Below, piece by piece: positions 1 to 9,655 of a stretch of 11,698 bases of DNA. The notes under the pieces were generated by a model. That model saw only the letters and a list, made by a program, of their open reading frames with translations. It was not told the DNA's origin and did not search any database. Made by a program: the position numbers and the translations under genes. Numbering within the stretch: the stretch's first letter is position 1; each line of letters begins with the position of its first letter. This DNA is from Aquamicrobium sp. (GTDB lineage Bacteria; Pseudomonadota; Alphaproteobacteria; Rhizobiales; Rhizobiaceae): NCBI GenBank assembly GCA_014860725.1, contig JACZJD010000432.1, positions 1 through 11,698 on the forward strand. The letters run 5' to 3'.

Positions 1-131
1 ACGGGCCGGCCGTTGACGGTGATCGCCGCCAGCACCAGCCGCGCCCTCGGCGGCACCGTGGTGTCGGGCTCGCGGCGGCGGGTATAGCCTTCCTCGCCGC
101 CCGGCATGCGTGCCTGATAGACCGTGGCCAT
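1..131 (-). CDS. Putative parvulin-type peptidyl-prolyl cis-trans isomerase, N-terminal fragment (cut by window edge)
   Basis: Only the first 43 codons are inside the window; the gene continues past position 1. The start is the ATG at 129-131, 14 bp after the narI stop, with a purine-rich GGGGGCAGGG stretch just upstream, so it is most likely the last or a late gene of the nar operon. The visible product starts MATVYQARMPGGEEGYTRRR and reaches the segment LVLAAITVNGRP. An I-x-VNG motif of this kind is common near the N-terminus of SurA/NifM/parvulin isomerases, and such a gene is known after narI in some alphaproteobacterial nar clusters. No signal peptide or membrane segment is seen, which suggests a cytoplasmic protein that could help fold NarGHI. 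The catalytic domain is not visible, so the family call is inference from the short motif and the context. Confidence 0.55.
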   Translation of the reverse strand, partial: MATVYQARMPGGEEGYTRRREPDTTVPPRARLVLAAITVNGRP

Positions 132-145
132 CGCCCTGCCCCCGC

Positions 146-865
146 CTATTCCGCCGGCAGCCGCACGCGCGCCGCGCGCGGCTCCTTGCGGCGCACCACC
201 TGATAGCCCGGCCGCCACAGATAGCGCACCGGCGCGCTCAGCATGTGGACGAGCCGCGTGAACGGGAAGACCAGCAGGATGGTGAGGCCGAGGAAGAGGT
301 GGGCGCGGAAGATCGGCGCGACGTCGGCGATGTAGTCCGCCGCCTTGGGATCGAAGGTGAAGATGCCCTGCGCCCAGTTCATGAACTTCACCATCTCGTG
401 CCCGTCGAGATGCTGCATCGAGGCGGGGATGGTGGCGAGGCCGAGCGCGAGCTGCAGCCACAGGAGAAGGATGATGGCGGTGTCGGAGAAGCTGGAGGCC
501 GCCCGCACCCGCGGGTCGAACAGCCGCCGGTGGATCAGCATCGTCGCACCAACGATCGCCATCACGCCGGCGATGCCGCCGGCCGTCATCGCCAGGACCT
601 GCTTGGCCCCGTGGCTGACGCCGAGCGCGTCGAAGATGGCGATCGGCGTCAGGAGGCCGATCAGGTGGCCGAAGAAGATGGCGAGCACCCCGACATGGAA
701 CAGCACCGAGCCGACGACGAGCTGCCTGCGCCGCAGAAGCTGGCTCGAGCCGGACCGCCACGTATAGGGCTCGCGGTCGTAGCGCACGACGGTGCCGAGC
801 GCGAGCACGGCGAGGGCGACATAGGGATAGATGCCGAAGACGAGCGTGTTGAGATAGGCATACAT
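146..865 (-). CDS. narI: Respiratory nitrate reductase gamma subunit NarI (cytochrome b)
   Basis: NarI is the diheme membrane anchor of nitrate reductase A: it oxidises quinol on the periplasmic side and passes electrons through two b hemes to NarH and NarG. The product is 239 residues, close to the usual 225-240. Five hydrophobic helices are visible at about residues 8-26, 50-76, 89-111, 128-149 and 185-206. The four expected axial heme histidines are H57 and H67 in helix 2 and H189 and H207 in helix 5, with the same 10- and 18-residue spacings as E. coli H56/H66 and H187/H205. The conserved D-R-EPYTWRSGSSQ loop (residues 30-42) and the segment GHEMVKFMNWAQGI (155-168) are typical of the family. 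The ATG lies 14 bp after the narJ stop and is preceded by AGGAAGG. The C-terminus is basic and cytoplasmic and ends LPAE. Function is near certain. Confidence 0.97.
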   Translation of the reverse strand: MYAYLNTLVFGIYPYVALAVLALGTVVRYDREPYTWRSGSSQLLRRRQLVVGSVLFHVGVLAIFFGHLIGLLTPIAIFDALGVSHGAKQVLAMTAGGIAGVMAIVGATMLIHRRLFDPRVRAASSFSDTAIILLLWLQLALGLATIPASMQHLDGHEMVKFMNWAQGIFTFDPKAADYIADVAPIFRAHLFLGLTILLVFPFTRLVHMLSAPVRYLWRPGYQVVRRKEPRAARVRLPAE

Positions 866-879
866 GGAGGAACCTTCCT

Positions 880-1596
880 TCAGGCTGCGGGCGGTTCGGT
901 GGGCCGGGTCGCGGCGTCGCGAGACGCGGCGCGCATGCGGGTGCGCAGGCGGTCCGGTCCGCAGGCGTTCTCGCCGGCATTGCCGCCGAAGGTGACGGCC
1001 TCCTCCTGCCAGACGCGGTCGAGCGCATCGAGGTCGTCGGGGTCGTCCTCCGGCGCGTCGAGGAGCTCGCGCAGGAGCTTGCCGTCGGCCTTGCCGTGCG
1101 CCAGCGCCTCCAGTGCCACGAAGGCGCCGGCATAGACGGAGCGGCGCTTCCTCAGCCGCTCCTTCAGCGCCGCGACGATGTGGGCGACCTGGCCGAGCAG
1201 GTCCTGCGCCTCGGCCTCGGGCAGCATCGACAGGAATTCGAGGAACAGCGGCAGATAGTCCGGCAGCTCCTTCGCGTCGATCTCCAGCCCTTGCGCCTCG
1301 TACATCTGCATCAGGTCGACCATGGCCTGGCCGCGGTCGCGGCTTTCGCCGTGGACGTGCTCGAAGAGATGCAGCGACAGCGAGCGCGTGCGGTCGAAGA
1401 GATGCACATAGCGCTCCTGCGCGTCGTAGAGGTCGAGGCGGCCGATGTCGTCGGCGAGCCTTTCGAGCCTGTCGCGCGCCCGGACGTCGAGGCCGGCCTG
1501 TGCGGTGAGCGCTTCCCTGATCGCCGGCACGGCCTCCTTCAGCTCCTGCGTCGGGTAGGACAGGATGAGCGACACGATCTTCAGCACGGTGTTCAT
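880..1596 (-). CDS. narJ: Nitrate reductase molybdenum cofactor assembly chaperone NarJ
   Basis: NarJ is a dedicated cytoplasmic chaperone of the TorD/DmsD/NarJ family. It binds apo-NarG, allows insertion of the molybdenum cofactor and the FS0 cluster, and holds NarGH back from the membrane until it is mature. The product is 238 residues. The N-terminus MNTVLKIVSLILSYPTQEL is typical, and the family core is seen at about residues 78-122: HLFEHVHGESRDRGQAMVDL, then ELPDYLPLFLEFLS. The rest is an acidic helical protein without membrane segments, and the tail after about residue 215 is Arg/Ala/Pro-rich and probably disordered. The ATG at 1594-1596 overlaps the narH stop as ATGA, and AGGGAG lies about 8 bases upstream, so translation is probably coupled to narH. 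A ribosome that meets the narH frameshift upstream would terminate early, which could reduce NarJ synthesis by polarity. Confidence 0.95.
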   Translation of the reverse strand: MNTVLKIVSLILSYPTQELKEAVPAIREALTAQAGLDVRARDRLERLADDIGRLDLYDAQERYVHLFDRTRSLSLHLFEHVHGESRDRGQAMVDLMQMYEAQGLEIDAKELPDYLPLFLEFLSMLPEAEAQDLLGQVAHIVAALKERLRKRRSVYAGAFVALEALAHGKADGKLLRELLDAPEDDPDDLDALDRVWQEEAVTFGGNAGENACGPDRLRTRMRAASRDAATRPTEPPAA

Positions 1597-3133
1597 TCTG
1601 CCGGCTCCCTGAAGATGTCGGTCGGCGTCTGCACGCTCTTCTTCCGCCTGGCGCCGAACAGGTCCGCCTCCGAGGTGCCGCCCGAGCAGCCGTTGCCGAA
1701 GGAGAAGCCGCAGGAGCCGCGCACGTCGTAGGCGTCCTCGCCGATCTCGCGGTGGCTGGTCGGGATGACGAAGCGGTCCTCGTAATTGGCGATGGCCATC
1801 ACGTGGTACATCTCCTCGATCGTCCGGCCGCTCATGCCGACCTTCTCGGCCACGGCATCGTCGATGACGCCGTCCACGGTCTTGGCCCGCATGTAGGCGC
1901 GCATGGCGAGCATGCGCTCCAGCGCCGAGACCACCGGTTCCTCCTTGCCGCCCGTGAGCAGGTTGGCGAGGTAGCGCACCGGGATGCGCAGCGAGCGCAC
2001 GTCGGGCATCGCCCCGTCGAGGCCGAGCTTGCCGGCCTCGGCCGCCGACTGCACCGGCGACAGCGGCGGCACGTACCAGACCATCGGCAGCGTCCGGTAT
2101 TCGGGATGGAGCGGGAAGGCGATCTTCCATTCCATCGCCATCTTCCACACCGGCGAGCGCGCGGCGGCCTCGAGCCACGCATCCGGCACGCCGTCCTTCC
2201 GCGCCTGCGCGATCACCACCGGATCGTTGGGGTCGAGGAAGATCTTCAACTGCGCTTCGTAAAGGTCGCTCTCCTGCGGCGCGGAGGCGGCCTCGGCGAT
2301 GCGGTCGGCATCGTAGAGCACGACGCCGAGATAGCGGATGCGCCCGACGCAGGTCTCCGAGCACACCGTGGGCTGGCCGGATTCGATGCGCGGGTAGCAG
2401 AACACGCACTTCTCCGACTTCCCGGAGGACCAGTTGTAGTAGATCTTCTTGTAGGGGCAGCCCGACACGCACATGCGCCAGCCGCGACACTTCTCCTGGT
2501 CGATCAGGACGATGCCGTCGTCCTCGCGCTTGTAGATCGCGCCCGACGGGCACGCCGCGACGCAGGCCGGGTTGAGGCAGTGCTCGCACAGCCGCGGCAG
2601 GTACATCATGAAGGTGTTCTCGAACTGCCGTAGATGTCCTTCTCGACGCCCTCGAAATTGGTGTCGGCCGAGCGCTTGGAGAACTCGCCGCCGAGGATTT
2701 CCTCCCAGTTCGGCCCGGCCTCGATCTTCTCCATCCGCTCGCCCGAGACCAGCGAGCGCGGTCGCGCCGTCGGCATGGTGCGGCTTTCCTTCGCCGTCTG
2801 GAGATGGCCGTAGTCGAAGTCGAACGGCTCGTAATAGTCGTCGATCTCCGGCAGGTCGGGATTGGCGAAGATGTTGGCGAGGATGCGCCATTTCGGGCCC
2901 ATCTTCGGCTCGAGCTTGCCGTTCTTCCTGCGCACCCAGCCGCCGTTCCACTTCTTCTGGTTCTCCCACTCGCGGGGATAGCCGACGCCGGGCTTGGTCT
3001 CGACATTGTTGAACCAGGCGTATTCGACGCCTTCGCGGTTGGTCCACACGTTCTTGCAGGTGACGGAACAGGTGTGGCAGCCGATGCACTTGTCGAGATT
3101 GAGCACCATGCCGATTTGCGCGCGAACCTTCAT
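1593..3133 (-). pseudogene. narH: Respiratory nitrate reductase beta subunit NarH, interrupted by a one-base frameshift
   Basis: NarH is the iron-sulfur electron-transfer subunit between NarI and NarG, with three [4Fe-4S] clusters and one [3Fe-4S] cluster. The start ATG at 3131-3133 overlaps the narG stop (ATGA) and has an excellent AAGGAGG 7 bases upstream. The first frame gives [19 protein letters not shown] and continues to VEKDIYG (residue 169), with C16, C19, C22 and C26 exactly as in E. coli NarH. It then runs into SSRTPS and a stop at 2606-2608, after 175 residues. The remainder is intact in another frame from codon 2625-2627: QFENTFMMYLPRLCEHC, NPACVAACPSGAIY, then CRGWRMCVSGCPYKKIYYNW, where Trp replaces a Cys at the [3Fe-4S] site as in active NarH, then KCVFCYPRIESGQPTVC. 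Adding one base near 2627-2629 (minus-strand TAC-GG?-CAG) restores a 513-residue protein of normal length. No other defect is visible. This is either a sequencing or assembly error or a recent real mutation; if real, NarGHI cannot assemble normally. Confidence 0.93.
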
Positions 3134-6100
3134 TCTGCCGCCTCCTTCGCGGTCTGGCCTGCCTCGCCGAGCGGCTCCTCCATCCAGTCCACGCGGTCGA
3201 GCCGGCGCACGACGACGAACTCGTCGCGGTTGGAGCCGACCGTGCCGTAATAGTTGAAGCCGTAGGACTGCTGGGCGTAGCCGCCGATCATGTGGGTGGG
3301 CTTGGTGATCGCCCGCGTCACCGAGTTGTGGATGCCGCCGCGCTGGCCGGTGAGCGGCGAGCCCGGCGTGTTCACGATCTTCTCCTGCGCGTGGTACATG
3401 AAGATCGTGCCTTCCTTCATGCGCTGGGAGACGACCGCGCGCGCCACGATCGCGCCGTTGGCGTTGTAGACCTCGACCCAGTCGTTGTCCGCGATCGCCG
3501 CCTTCGCCGCATCGACCTCCGAGAGCCACACCACCGGGCCGCCGCGGTTGAGCGTCAGCATCAGAAGGTTGTCGGAATAGGTCGAGTGGATGCCCCATTT
3601 CTGGTGCGGCGTGATGAAGTTCAGCACCACGTGCGGGCTGGCGCCGGTCTTCTCCTCGATCGTCGGGCTGATCGACTTGGTGTCGATGGGCGGCCGGTAG
3701 ACGCAGAAGCCCTCGCCGAAGGCGCGCATCCACAGATGGTCCTGATAGAGCTGTTGGCGGCCGGTCAGCGTGCGCCACGTGATCAGCTCGTGGACGTTGG
3801 TGTAGCCGGCATTGTAGCAGACCTTCTCCGATTCCAGCCCCGACCAGGTCGGCGACGAGATGATCTTGCGCGGCTGCGCGACCACATCGCGGATGCGGAT
3901 CTTCTCGTCCTCCTTGGGGATGGCGAGATGGGTGTGGTCGCGGCCCGTCGCCTTCGACAGCGCCGCCCACGCCTTGACCGCAACCTCGCCGTTGGTCTCG
4001 GGCGCGAGCGACAGGATCACCTCGGTGGCGTCGATGTCGGTGTCGATGCGCGGCCGTCCCCTGGTCGGCCCGTCCTCGGCGACGGTGCCGTTGAGGCGGC
4101 CGAGCAGGTCCACCTCGTGCTCGGTGTTCCACGCAATGCCCTTGCCGCCGTTGCCGAGCCTGTCCATCAGCGGCCCGAGCGCGGTGAAGCGGTTGTAGAG
4201 GTTGGGATAGTCGCGCTCGACCGTGGCCACCGCCGGCATGGTCCTGCCGGGCACGGGCTCGGTCTCGCCCTGCTTCCAGTCCCTGACGTCGAAGGGCTGG
4301 GCGAGCTCGCCCGGCGTGTCGTGCAGGATCGGCACCAGCACCACGTCCTTCTCGACGCCCAGCACCTCCGGCGCGACGCGGGAGAACTCCCTGGCGATGC
4401 CCTTGAAGATGTCCCAGTCGCTGCGCGCGTCCCAGGCGGGGTCGGCCGCGCTGGTCAGCGGGTGGATGAAGGGGTGCATGTCCGAGGTGTTGAGATCGTT
4501 CTTCTCGTACCAGGTCGCCGTCGGCAGCACGATGTCGGAGTAGACGCAGGTCGTGGACATGCGGAAGTCGAGCGTGACCAAGAGGTCGAGCTTTCCTTCC
4601 GGCGCGTCGTCGCGCCACACCGCCTCCTTCGCCCGCTGCCGGCCTTCGTCGCCGAGGTCGCGGCCGAGCACGCCGTGCGAGGTGCCGAGGAGGTGCTTGA
4701 GGAAGTATTCGTGGCCCTTGCCCGACGAGCCGAGCAGGTTCGAGCGCCACACGAACAGGTTGCGCGGCCAGTTGGCCTCGCTGTCCGGGTCCTCGCACGA
4801 CAAAGTGAGCGTGCCGGCCTTCAGCCCCTGCGCGACATAGTCCTTCGCCTCGACGCCGGCCTCCGCCGCCGCCTTCGCCACGTCGAGCGGGTTGGCGGCG
4901 AGCTGCGGTGCCGATGGCAGCCAGCCCATGCGCTCGGCGCGGATGTTGTAGTCGATCAGCGTCGCGTCCCAGTCGCCGTCCGGCGCGGTCGGCGACAGGA
5001 TCTTGTCCACCTTCAGCGTCTCGTAGCGCCACTGGTCGGTGTGGGCGTAGAAGAACGAGGTCGAGTTCATGTGCCGCGGCGGCCGGTTCCAGTCGAGCGC
5101 GAAGGCGAGCGCGGTCCAGCCGGTCTGCGGCCTGAGCTTCTCCTGGCCGACATAGTGGCTCCAGCCGCCGCCCGACTGGCCGATGCAGCCGCACATCACC
5201 AGCATGTTGATGATGCCGCGGTAGTTCATGTCCATGTGGTACCAGTGGTTCAGCCCCGCGCCGAGGATGACCATGGAGCGGCCGTCAGTCTTCTCCGCAT
5301 TCGAGGCGAAGGCGCGCGCCACGGCCACGATCTGGTCCTGCGGCACGCCGGTGATCTTCTCCGCCCAGGCCGGCGTGTAGGGCAGCATCTCGTCGTAGGA
5401 CTTCGCGGAGTTGGCGCAGCCGAGCCCCCGGTCGAGGCCGTAATTGGCCACGAACAGGTCGAACACGGTGGCGACCAGCGCCTCCTCGCCGCCGGCGAGC
5501 CTGAGCGTCCGCGCCGGCACCTTGCGCACCAGAACGCTGTCGTGGCCGGTGCCCTCGAAATGGTCGTGCTCGCGGTTGCCGAAATAGGGGAAGGCGACGG
5601 CGGCGACCGTGTCGTGGGCGCCCTCGGCGATGAAGCTCATCTCGAGGTCGACGTCGCGGCCCTTGCCGTCCCTGGCCTCCAGGTTCCACTTGCCCTCTTC
5701 ACCCCAGCGGAAGCCGATCGAGCCCTGCGGCGCGACGAGCTCGCCCGTCGTGCGGTCGACGGCGACCGTCTTCCATTCCGGATTGTTGGCCTCGCCGAGC
5801 CCGCCCTCGACCTCCGAGGCGCGCAGCAGGCGCTCGGGGATGAGGTTGCCGTCCTTCTCGACCAGCCGCACCAGCATCGGCATGTCGGTGTAGCGGCGGC
5901 AGTAGTCCTCGAAATAGGCCGCCTTCCGGTCGAGGTGGAACTCGCGCAGGATGACGTGGCCGATGGCCATGGCGAGCGCGGCGTCCGTGCCCTGCTTGGG
6001 ATGCAGCCACAGGTCGGCGAACTTGGCAGCCTCGGAATAGTCCGGCGACACCACCACCGACTTCGCGCCGCGATAGCGCACCTCGCTGTAGAAATGCGCG

Positions 6101-6891
6101 TCGGGCGTGCGCGTCTGCGGCACGTTCGAGCCCCACAGCATCAGGAAGCCGGCATTGTACCAGTCGGCCGATTCCGGCACGTCGGTCTGCTCGCCCCACG
6201 TCATCGGCGAGGAGGGCGGCAGGTCGCAGTACCAGTCGTAGAACGACATGCACACGCCGCCCAGCAACGACAGATAGCGCGAGCCGGCCGCGTAGGAGAC
6301 CATGGACATCGCCGGAATCGGCGAGAAGCCGATCACCCGGTCCGGCCCCCATTTGCGCACCGTATAGGCATTGGCCGCCGCGACGATCTCGTTGATCTCG
6401 TCCCAGCCGGCGCGCACGAAGCCGCCGAGCCCGCGCACCTTGACGTATTGCGACCGCTTGGCCGCGTCCTCCTGGATCGCCGCCCACGCCGCGACCGGCG
6501 CCTTCGTCGCCCGCTCCCTGCGCCACAGCTTCAGCAGCCGCGAGCGGATCAGCGGATACTTCACCCGGTTGGCCGAATACATGTACCAGCTGTAGCTCGC
6601 GCCGCGCGCGCAGCCGCGCGGCTCGTGGTTGGGCAGGTCCGGCCGCGTGCGCGGATAGTCGGTCTGCTGCGTCTCCCAGGTGACGATCCCGCCCTTGACG
6701 TAGATCTTCCACGAGCAGGAGCCGGTGCAGTTGGCGCCGTGCGTGGAGCGCACGATCTTGTCGTGCTGCCAGCGCTTGCGGTAGCCGTCCTCCCAGCTCC
6801 GGCTCTCGGAGGTGGTGACGCCGTGACCCTCGGAGAAGGTGCCGACGTTCCTGCGGGCGAGGAAGTTCAGGCGGTCGATCAGGTGGCTCAT
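3130..6891 (-). CDS. narG: Respiratory nitrate reductase alpha subunit NarG (Mo-bisMGD catalytic subunit)
   Basis: NarG reduces nitrate to nitrite at a molybdenum bis-MGD centre on the cytoplasmic face of the membrane. The product is 1253 residues against 1247 in E. coli and is uninterrupted. Near the N-terminus it has the highly conserved segment [20 protein letters not shown], and the FS0 [4Fe-4S] ligands H51, C55, C59 and C94 ([14 protein letters not shown], then PRGCARG) match E. coli H49/C53/C57/C92. The molybdenum ligand Asp is D223 in [17 protein letters not shown]. Further family blocks include [20 protein letters not shown] and [20 protein letters not shown]. The N-terminal [12 protein letters not shown] resembles the vestigial, non-exported Tat-like remnant of NarG proteins. 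The ATG at 6889-6891 follows narK by 16 bp, with AAGGGA about 6 bases upstream. The stop overlaps narH (ATGA), which couples translation of alpha and beta. Transcription is expected from the narK promoter. Confidence 0.98.
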   Translation of the reverse strand: MSHLIDRLNFLARRNVGTFSEGHGVTTSESRSWEDGYRKRWQHDKIVRSTHGANCTGSCSWKIYVKGGIVTWETQQTDYPRTRPDLPNHEPRGCARGASYSWYMYSANRVKYPLIRSRLLKLWRRERATKAPVAAWAAIQEDAAKRSQYVKVRGLGGFVRAGWDEINEIVAAANAYTVRKWGPDRVIGFSPIPAMSMVSYAAGSRYLSLLGGVCMSFYDWYCDLPPSSPMTWGEQTDVPESADWYNAGFLMLWGSNVPQTRTPDAHFYSEVRYRGAKSVVVSPDYSEAAKFADLWLHPKQGTDAALAMAIGHVILREFHLDRKAAYFEDYCRRYTDMPMLVRLVEKDGNLIPERLLRASEVEGGLGEANNPEWKTVAVDRTTGELVAPQGSIGFRWGEEGKWNLEARDGKGRDVDLEMSFIAEGAHDTVAAVAFPYFGNREHDHFEGTGHDSVLVRKVPARTLRLAGGEEALVATVFDLFVANYGLDRGLGCANSAKSYDEMLPYTPAWAEKITGVPQDQIVAVARAFASNAEKTDGRSMVILGAGLNHWYHMDMNYRGIINMLVMCGCIGQSGGGWSHYVGQEKLRPQTGWTALAFALDWNRPPRHMNSTSFFYAHTDQWRYETLKVDKILSPTAPDGDWDATLIDYNIRAERMGWLPSAPQLAANPLDVAKAAAEAGVEAKDYVAQGLKAGTLTLSCEDPDSEANWPRNLFVWRSNLLGSSGKGHEYFLKHLLGTSHGVLGRDLGDEGRQRAKEAVWRDDAPEGKLDLLVTLDFRMSTTCVYSDIVLPTATWYEKNDLNTSDMHPFIHPLTSAADPAWDARSDWDIFKGIAREFSRVAPEVLGVEKDVVLVPILHDTPGELAQPFDVRDWKQGETEPVPGRTMPAVATVERDYPNLYNRFTALGPLMDRLGNGGKGIAWNTEHEVDLLGRLNGTVAEDGPTRGRPRIDTDIDATEVILSLAPETNGEVAVKAWAALSKATGRDHTHLAIPKEDEKIRIRDVVAQPRKIISSPTWSGLESEKVCYNAGYTNVHELITWRTLTGRQQLYQDHLWMRAFGEGFCVYRPPIDTKSISPTIEEKTGASPHVVLNFITPHQKWGIHSTYSDNLLMLTLNRGGPVVWLSEVDAAKAAIADNDWVEVYNANGAIVARAVVSQRMKEGTIFMYHAQEKIVNTPGSPLTGQRGGIHNSVTRAITKPTHMIGGYAQQSYGFNYYGTVGSNRDEFVVVRRLDRVDWMEEPLGEAGQTAKEAAE

Positions 6892-6907
6892 CGGTAGTCC
6901 CTTCCGA

Positions 6908-9649
6908 TTATTCGGCTGCCTTGGGGTTGAGCGGCACGCCGCGGCGCGCGTGCTCGATGTCGTGGAGCAGGCCGCCGCGGCGCGTGTAGACGGCCCAGGT
7001 GATGACGGCGCAGCTGACGTAGAAGATCAGGAAGCCCCACAGCGCGGCCTCCGGCCCGCCGGTCATGGCGATCGAGCTGCCGTAGGATTTCGGGATGAAG
7101 AAGCCGCCATAGGCGCCGATCGCCGAGGTGAAGCCGATGATGGCGGCCGCCTCCTTTTCCGCCTGGCGCGAGCGCTCGGCCGGCGACAGCTGCGGCATCA
7201 GGCGTCCGATCTCCTTGTGCATGATGACCGGGATCATCTGGAAGGTGGAGGCGTTGCCGACGCCGGTGGCGAAGAACAGCACCATGAACATGGCGAAGAA
7301 GCCCCAGAACGCGCCCGGCTGGTCCTTGATGCCAAGGAAGAACAGCACGCCGGCGGCGGCCGCGATCATCAGCACGAAGGTCCAGAAGGTGACGCGGCCG
7401 CCGCCCCAGCGGTCGGAGACCCAGCCGGTCGCCGCGCGCGCCACCGCACCGACCAGCGGCCCGAGGAAGGCGTATTTCAGCGCGTCGACCTCGGGAAACT
7501 GGGTCTGGGAAAGCAGCGGGAAGCCGGCCGAATAGCCGATGAACGACCCGAACGTGCCGATGTAGAGCCAGCACATCACCCAGTTCTGCGTCCGCCCGAA
7601 AATCACCGCCTGCTCGGCGAACGACGCCCTGGCCGAGGCGATGTCGTTCATGCCGAACCAGGCCGCGACCGTGGAGACGATCAGGAACGGCACCCAGACG
7701 AAGCCGGCGTTCTGCACCCACAGCAGCGTGCCGTCGCGCGCGGCCTGCGGCTCGCCGCCCAGCACGCCGAACACGCCCGCGGTGATGACCAGCGGGATGA
7801 CGAACTGCATGACGGAGACGCCGAGATTGCCGAGGCCGGCGTTGATGGCGAGCGCGTTGCCCTTCTCCCGCTTCGGGAAGAAGAAGGAGATGTTGGCCAT
7901 CGACGAGGCGAAGTTGCCGCCGCCGAGGCCGCACAGCAGCGCCAGCACCAGGAAGATGAAATAGGGCGTGTCCGGGTTCTGCACGGCGTAGCCGATGCCG
8001 AAGGCCGGCACCAGCAGCGAGGCGGTGGTCAGCGTGGTCCACAGCCGGCCGCCGAAGATCGGCACCATGAAGGAATAGAAGATGCGCAGCGTCGCGCCCG
8101 ACAGGCCGGGCAGCGCCGCCAGCCAGAACAGCTGGTCCGTGGTGTAGGTGAAGCCGATCAGCGGCAGCTTGGCCACCACCACGCTCCACACCATCCACAC
8201 CGCGAAGGCGAGCAGCAGCGCCGGCACCGAGATCCACAGGTTGCGGCTGGCGATGCGCCGGCCGTCGCTCTCCCAGAACACCGGGTCCTCCGGCCGCCAG
8301 TCGTCGAGCACCTTCCCGGACAGCGCGCCCTTCTGCGCCGCGCCGTGGACGGGCTGCATCTCGGGCAGCTCCGGCAGCTCGCCGCGCGCGGCGGAAAGCG
8401 CCTTGCGCTCCATCTCGCGGATCGAGGCGTGCATCCACAGCGTCGAGACCGCGACGACGGCGAAGAGCAGCACGAAGCAGCTCGTCCAGATGCCGGTCAG
8501 GTCCAGCATCGCGCCGAACACGATCGGCAGGACGAAGCCGCCGAGGCCGCCGATCATGCCGACGAGGCCGCCGACCGCGCCGACATGCTCGGGATAGTAG
8601 ACCGGGATGTGCTTGTAGACGGCGGCCTTGCCGAGGCTCATGAAGAAGCCGAGCACGAAGATCGCCACGATGAAGGGCACGAGGCCCATCGAGGTCGAGA
8701 AGGTGATCGGGCCGTGGGTGCCGTGGATGACGTAGTCGGTGTCCGGATAGGACAGCATGAAGGTCAGCACCAGCGACACGCCGAAGGTCCAGTACATGAT
8801 GGTGCGCGCGCCGTAGCGGTCGGAGAGATGCCCGCCATAGGCGCGGAAGATCGAGGCCGGGATCGAGTAGAAGGCGGCGATCATGCCGGCGGTCTTGATG
8901 TCGAGCTCGTAGACGCCGACGAGATAGCGCGGCAGCCACAGCGCCAGCGCCACGAAGGCGCCGAAGACGAAGAAGTAGTAGAGCGCGAAGCGCCAGACCT
9001 GAAGGTTGCGCAGCGGCTGGAGCTTGACGAGGGTGCTTTCGGGCTTGCGGCCGGCGGCGCGGCGCTCCCGCAGGTCGGGGTCGTCGTCGGTGGTCAACCA
9101 GAACACCGCGGCCATGAGCACGAGGACCACGGCCCAGACCTGCGCCACCGCCGTCCAGCCGAAGGCCACCATGACGAAGGGCGCGATGAACTTGGTGACG
9201 GCCGCGCCGACATTGCCGACGCCGAAGATGCCGAGCGCCGTGCCCTGCCGCTCCTTGGGATACCACTTCGAGACGTAGGCGACGCCGACGGCGAAGGAGC
9301 CGCCCGCCATCCCGACGCCGAGCGCGGCGACGAGCATCGTCTCGTAGGTGGTGGCGTAGGACAGAAGGAAGGTGGCGACCGCCGCCGCCAGCATGGTCGC
9401 GACGTAGACGACGCGGCCGCCATACTGGTCGGTCCAGATGCCGAGGAAGATGCGCGACAGCGAGCCGCTGAGGATCGGCGTGCCGACGAGCAGGCCGAAC
9501 TGCGTGTCCGAGAGGCCGAGCTCGTCCTTGATGGCGATGCCGATGATGGAAAAGATGGTCCACACGGCGAAGCACACCGTGAAGGCGAGCGTGCTCATGC
9601 CGAGCATTCTGTTCTGTTGTGCGGGCGTGACGTCCTGAAGCGATTGCAT
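6908..9649 (-). CDS. narK: Fused NarK1-NarK2 nitrate/nitrite transporter (two MFS domains)
   Basis: This 913-residue protein is two complete NarK-type MFS transporters in one chain, about twice the 463 residues of E. coli NarK. Domain 1 is roughly residues 15-408 and domain 2 roughly 468-890, joined by a hydrophilic linker (about 409-467). Domain 1 has nitrate signature 1 in degenerate form, GMAGGSFAVGVAYVSKWYPK (113-132), and signature 2 GMIGGLGGFVLPIVFG (364-379). Domain 2 has the classic GGGNFASSMANISFFFP (576-592) and GFTSAIGAYGGFFIPKSYG (839-857). The substrate-binding arginine pair is present in each half: R66/R269 and R522/R738. In characterised fusions the NarK1-type half is thought to be a nitrate/proton symporter and the NarK2-type half a nitrate/nitrite antiporter; assigning those roles here is inference. 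The start at 9649 is chosen over an in-frame ATG at 9775 because AGGGGG lies 6 bases upstream and the longer version would run through the FNR box. First gene of the operon. Confidence 0.95.
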   Translation of the reverse strand: MQSLQDVTPAQQNRMLGMSTLAFTVCFAVWTIFSIIGIAIKDELGLSDTQFGLLVGTPILSGSLSRIFLGIWTDQYGGRVVYVATMLAAAVATFLLSYATTYETMLVAALGVGMAGGSFAVGVAYVSKWYPKERQGTALGIFGVGNVGAAVTKFIAPFVMVAFGWTAVAQVWAVVLVLMAAVFWLTTDDDPDLRERRAAGRKPESTLVKLQPLRNLQVWRFALYYFFVFGAFVALALWLPRYLVGVYELDIKTAGMIAAFYSIPASIFRAYGGHLSDRYGARTIMYWTFGVSLVLTFMLSYPDTDYVIHGTHGPITFSTSMGLVPFIVAIFVLGFFMSLGKAAVYKHIPVYYPEHVGAVGGLVGMIGGLGGFVLPIVFGAMLDLTGIWTSCFVLLFAVVAVSTLWMHASIREMERKALSAARGELPELPEMQPVHGAAQKGALSGKVLDDWRPEDPVFWESDGRRIASRNLWISVPALLLAFAVWMVWSVVVAKLPLIGFTYTTDQLFWLAALPGLSGATLRIFYSFMVPIFGGRLWTTLTTASLLVPAFGIGYAVQNPDTPYFIFLVLALLCGLGGGNFASSMANISFFFPKREKGNALAINAGLGNLGVSVMQFVIPLVITAGVFGVLGGEPQAARDGTLLWVQNAGFVWVPFLIVSTVAAWFGMNDIASARASFAEQAVIFGRTQNWVMCWLYIGTFGSFIGYSAGFPLLSQTQFPEVDALKYAFLGPLVGAVARAATGWVSDRWGGGRVTFWTFVLMIAAAAGVLFFLGIKDQPGAFWGFFAMFMVLFFATGVGNASTFQMIPVIMHKEIGRLMPQLSPAERSRQAEKEAAAIIGFTSAIGAYGGFFIPKSYGSSIAMTGGPEAALWGFLIFYVSCAVITWAVYTRRGGLLHDIEHARRGVPLNPKAAE

Positions 9650-9655
9650 GTGCAG

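Noticed and set aside
866..882. Small inverted repeat GGAA-GG-TTCC between narJ and narI as a possible operator or hairpin
   Set aside because: Four-base arms with a two-base loop are too weak. The sequence is explained as the narI ribosome binding site.
2600..2650. Programmed ribosomal frameshift in narH
   Set aside because: There is no slippery heptamer around TAC-GGC-AGT and no strong downstream structure is apparent. NarH is not known to be recoded, so a mutation or sequence error is simpler.
3292..6897. Plus-strand open frame of 1201 codons opposite narG
   Set aside because: It is the antisense shadow of a high-GC gene: the product is rich in Arg, Ala, His and Asp, shows no domain, and narG on the other strand is conserved along its full length.
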